A stretch of 5,079 nt of DNA from Klebsiella pneumoniae (lineage in GTDB: Bacteria; Pseudomonadota; Gammaproteobacteria; Pseudomonadales; Pseudohongiellaceae): the NCBI GenBank assembly GCA_945869725.1, contig CAMBPO010000110.1, positions 1-5,079 of the forward strand, in the 5' to 3' direction. Shown here in pieces: positions 4,876 to 5,079 of the stretch (positions within the stretch are counted from its first letter, which is position 1; each line of letters starts with the position of its first letter). The notes beneath the pieces were generated by a model, which worked only from the letters and a program-made list of their open reading frames with translations, ran no database searches and was not told where the DNA came from. A program made the position numbers and the translations under genes.

Positions 4876-5079
4876 TCAAGAAGCGCGGAAACCACTCATC
4901 GGCATCCCCGGGAACACCACGCTACGCAATAGCTGCCCATTAAATCCCATGTGAGATTGCAGGATTTCAGCGATCAGAATGCGCAGATCATTGGTCGGCT
5001 GCAGATCTCGGCCTTCACGCAGACTGCTCTCGCTCAGACCTGGCCACGGCCCCAGCACCGCAGGTCGCGATCCATATTT
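4876..5079 (-). CDS. DUF1501 family protein (C-terminal 67 residues)
   Basis: The reading frame enters from the right edge and stops at TGA (4878-4876). The visible tail shows the DUF1501 C-terminal pattern: GPWPGL, then EGRDL, then TNDLRILIAEIL with a following H-x-G, and a closing VFPG near the end. DUF1501 proteins are usually about 400-500 residues, often carry a twin-arginine signal, resemble the alkaline phosphatase/sulfatase fold, and are frequently encoded next to a DUF1800 gene. Their biochemical role is not settled. The N-terminal 85-90 percent and any DUF1800 partner lie outside the window. A GTG at 5058 is only an internal codon, because the frame is open to the edge. It is separated from the beta-lactamase by the repeat region and so is probably a different transcription unit. 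Confidence 0.8.
   Translation of the reverse strand, partial: KYGSRPAVLGPWPGLSESSLREGRDLQPTNDLRILIAEILQSHMGFNGQLLRSVVFPGMPMSGFRAS

Overview
The window looks like a chromosomal segment of a Gram-negative bacterium, most likely a gammaproteobacterium. This is an inference from protein families, since no rRNA, tRNA or other taxonomic marker is present. It carries a lipoprotein-type penicillin-acylase-family enzyme, a periplasmic class D beta-lactamase with a Sec signal peptide, and the C-terminus of a DUF1501 protein. All six genes are on the minus strand, so biological order runs from high to low coordinates.

Layout in transcription order: (a) 5079-4876, the last 67 residues of a DUF1501-family protein. 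(b) 4875-4454, about 420 bases without a gene, holding two long hairpin repeats in opposite orientation (E1 4621-4707, E2 4772-4864), a larger hairpin around E1, a 9-bp direct repeat, and the promoter and ribosome binding site of the next gene. (c) A class D (OXA-type) beta-lactamase at 4453-3632, followed 23 nt later by a six-helix GAP/LysE-superfamily membrane protein at 3608-2877, probably co-transcribed. (d) A 178-nt intergenic stretch with AT-rich palindromes. (e) An apparent three-gene operon: a RimJ/RimL-like GNAT acetyltransferase (2698-2144), an APC-superfamily amino acid permease (2113-773), and the N-terminal part of a penicillin-acylase-family lipoprotein (776 to beyond base 1). 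The acylase ATG overlaps the permease stop as ATGA.

The acylase (amide hydrolysis in the envelope), the permease (amino acid or amine import) and the acetyltransferase (cytosolic N-acylation) could together deacylate and use N-acylated amino compounds, or remove acylated signals or antibiotics. The neighbouring beta-lactamase and small exporter-like protein would fit antibiotic defence. These functional links are inferred from gene order only.

The most unusual feature is the repeat pair. Read in matching orientation, E1 (minus) and E2 (plus) share a 53-nt core with 46 identical positions. Six of the seven differences form three compensatory base-pair swaps in one 5-bp stem, and the seventh is the free N of a GNA triloop. 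A further compensatory swap follows just outside the core. This pattern indicates selection on a folded nucleic acid, either a structured RNA or a single-stranded DNA hairpin. I cannot assign it to a known family from memory.
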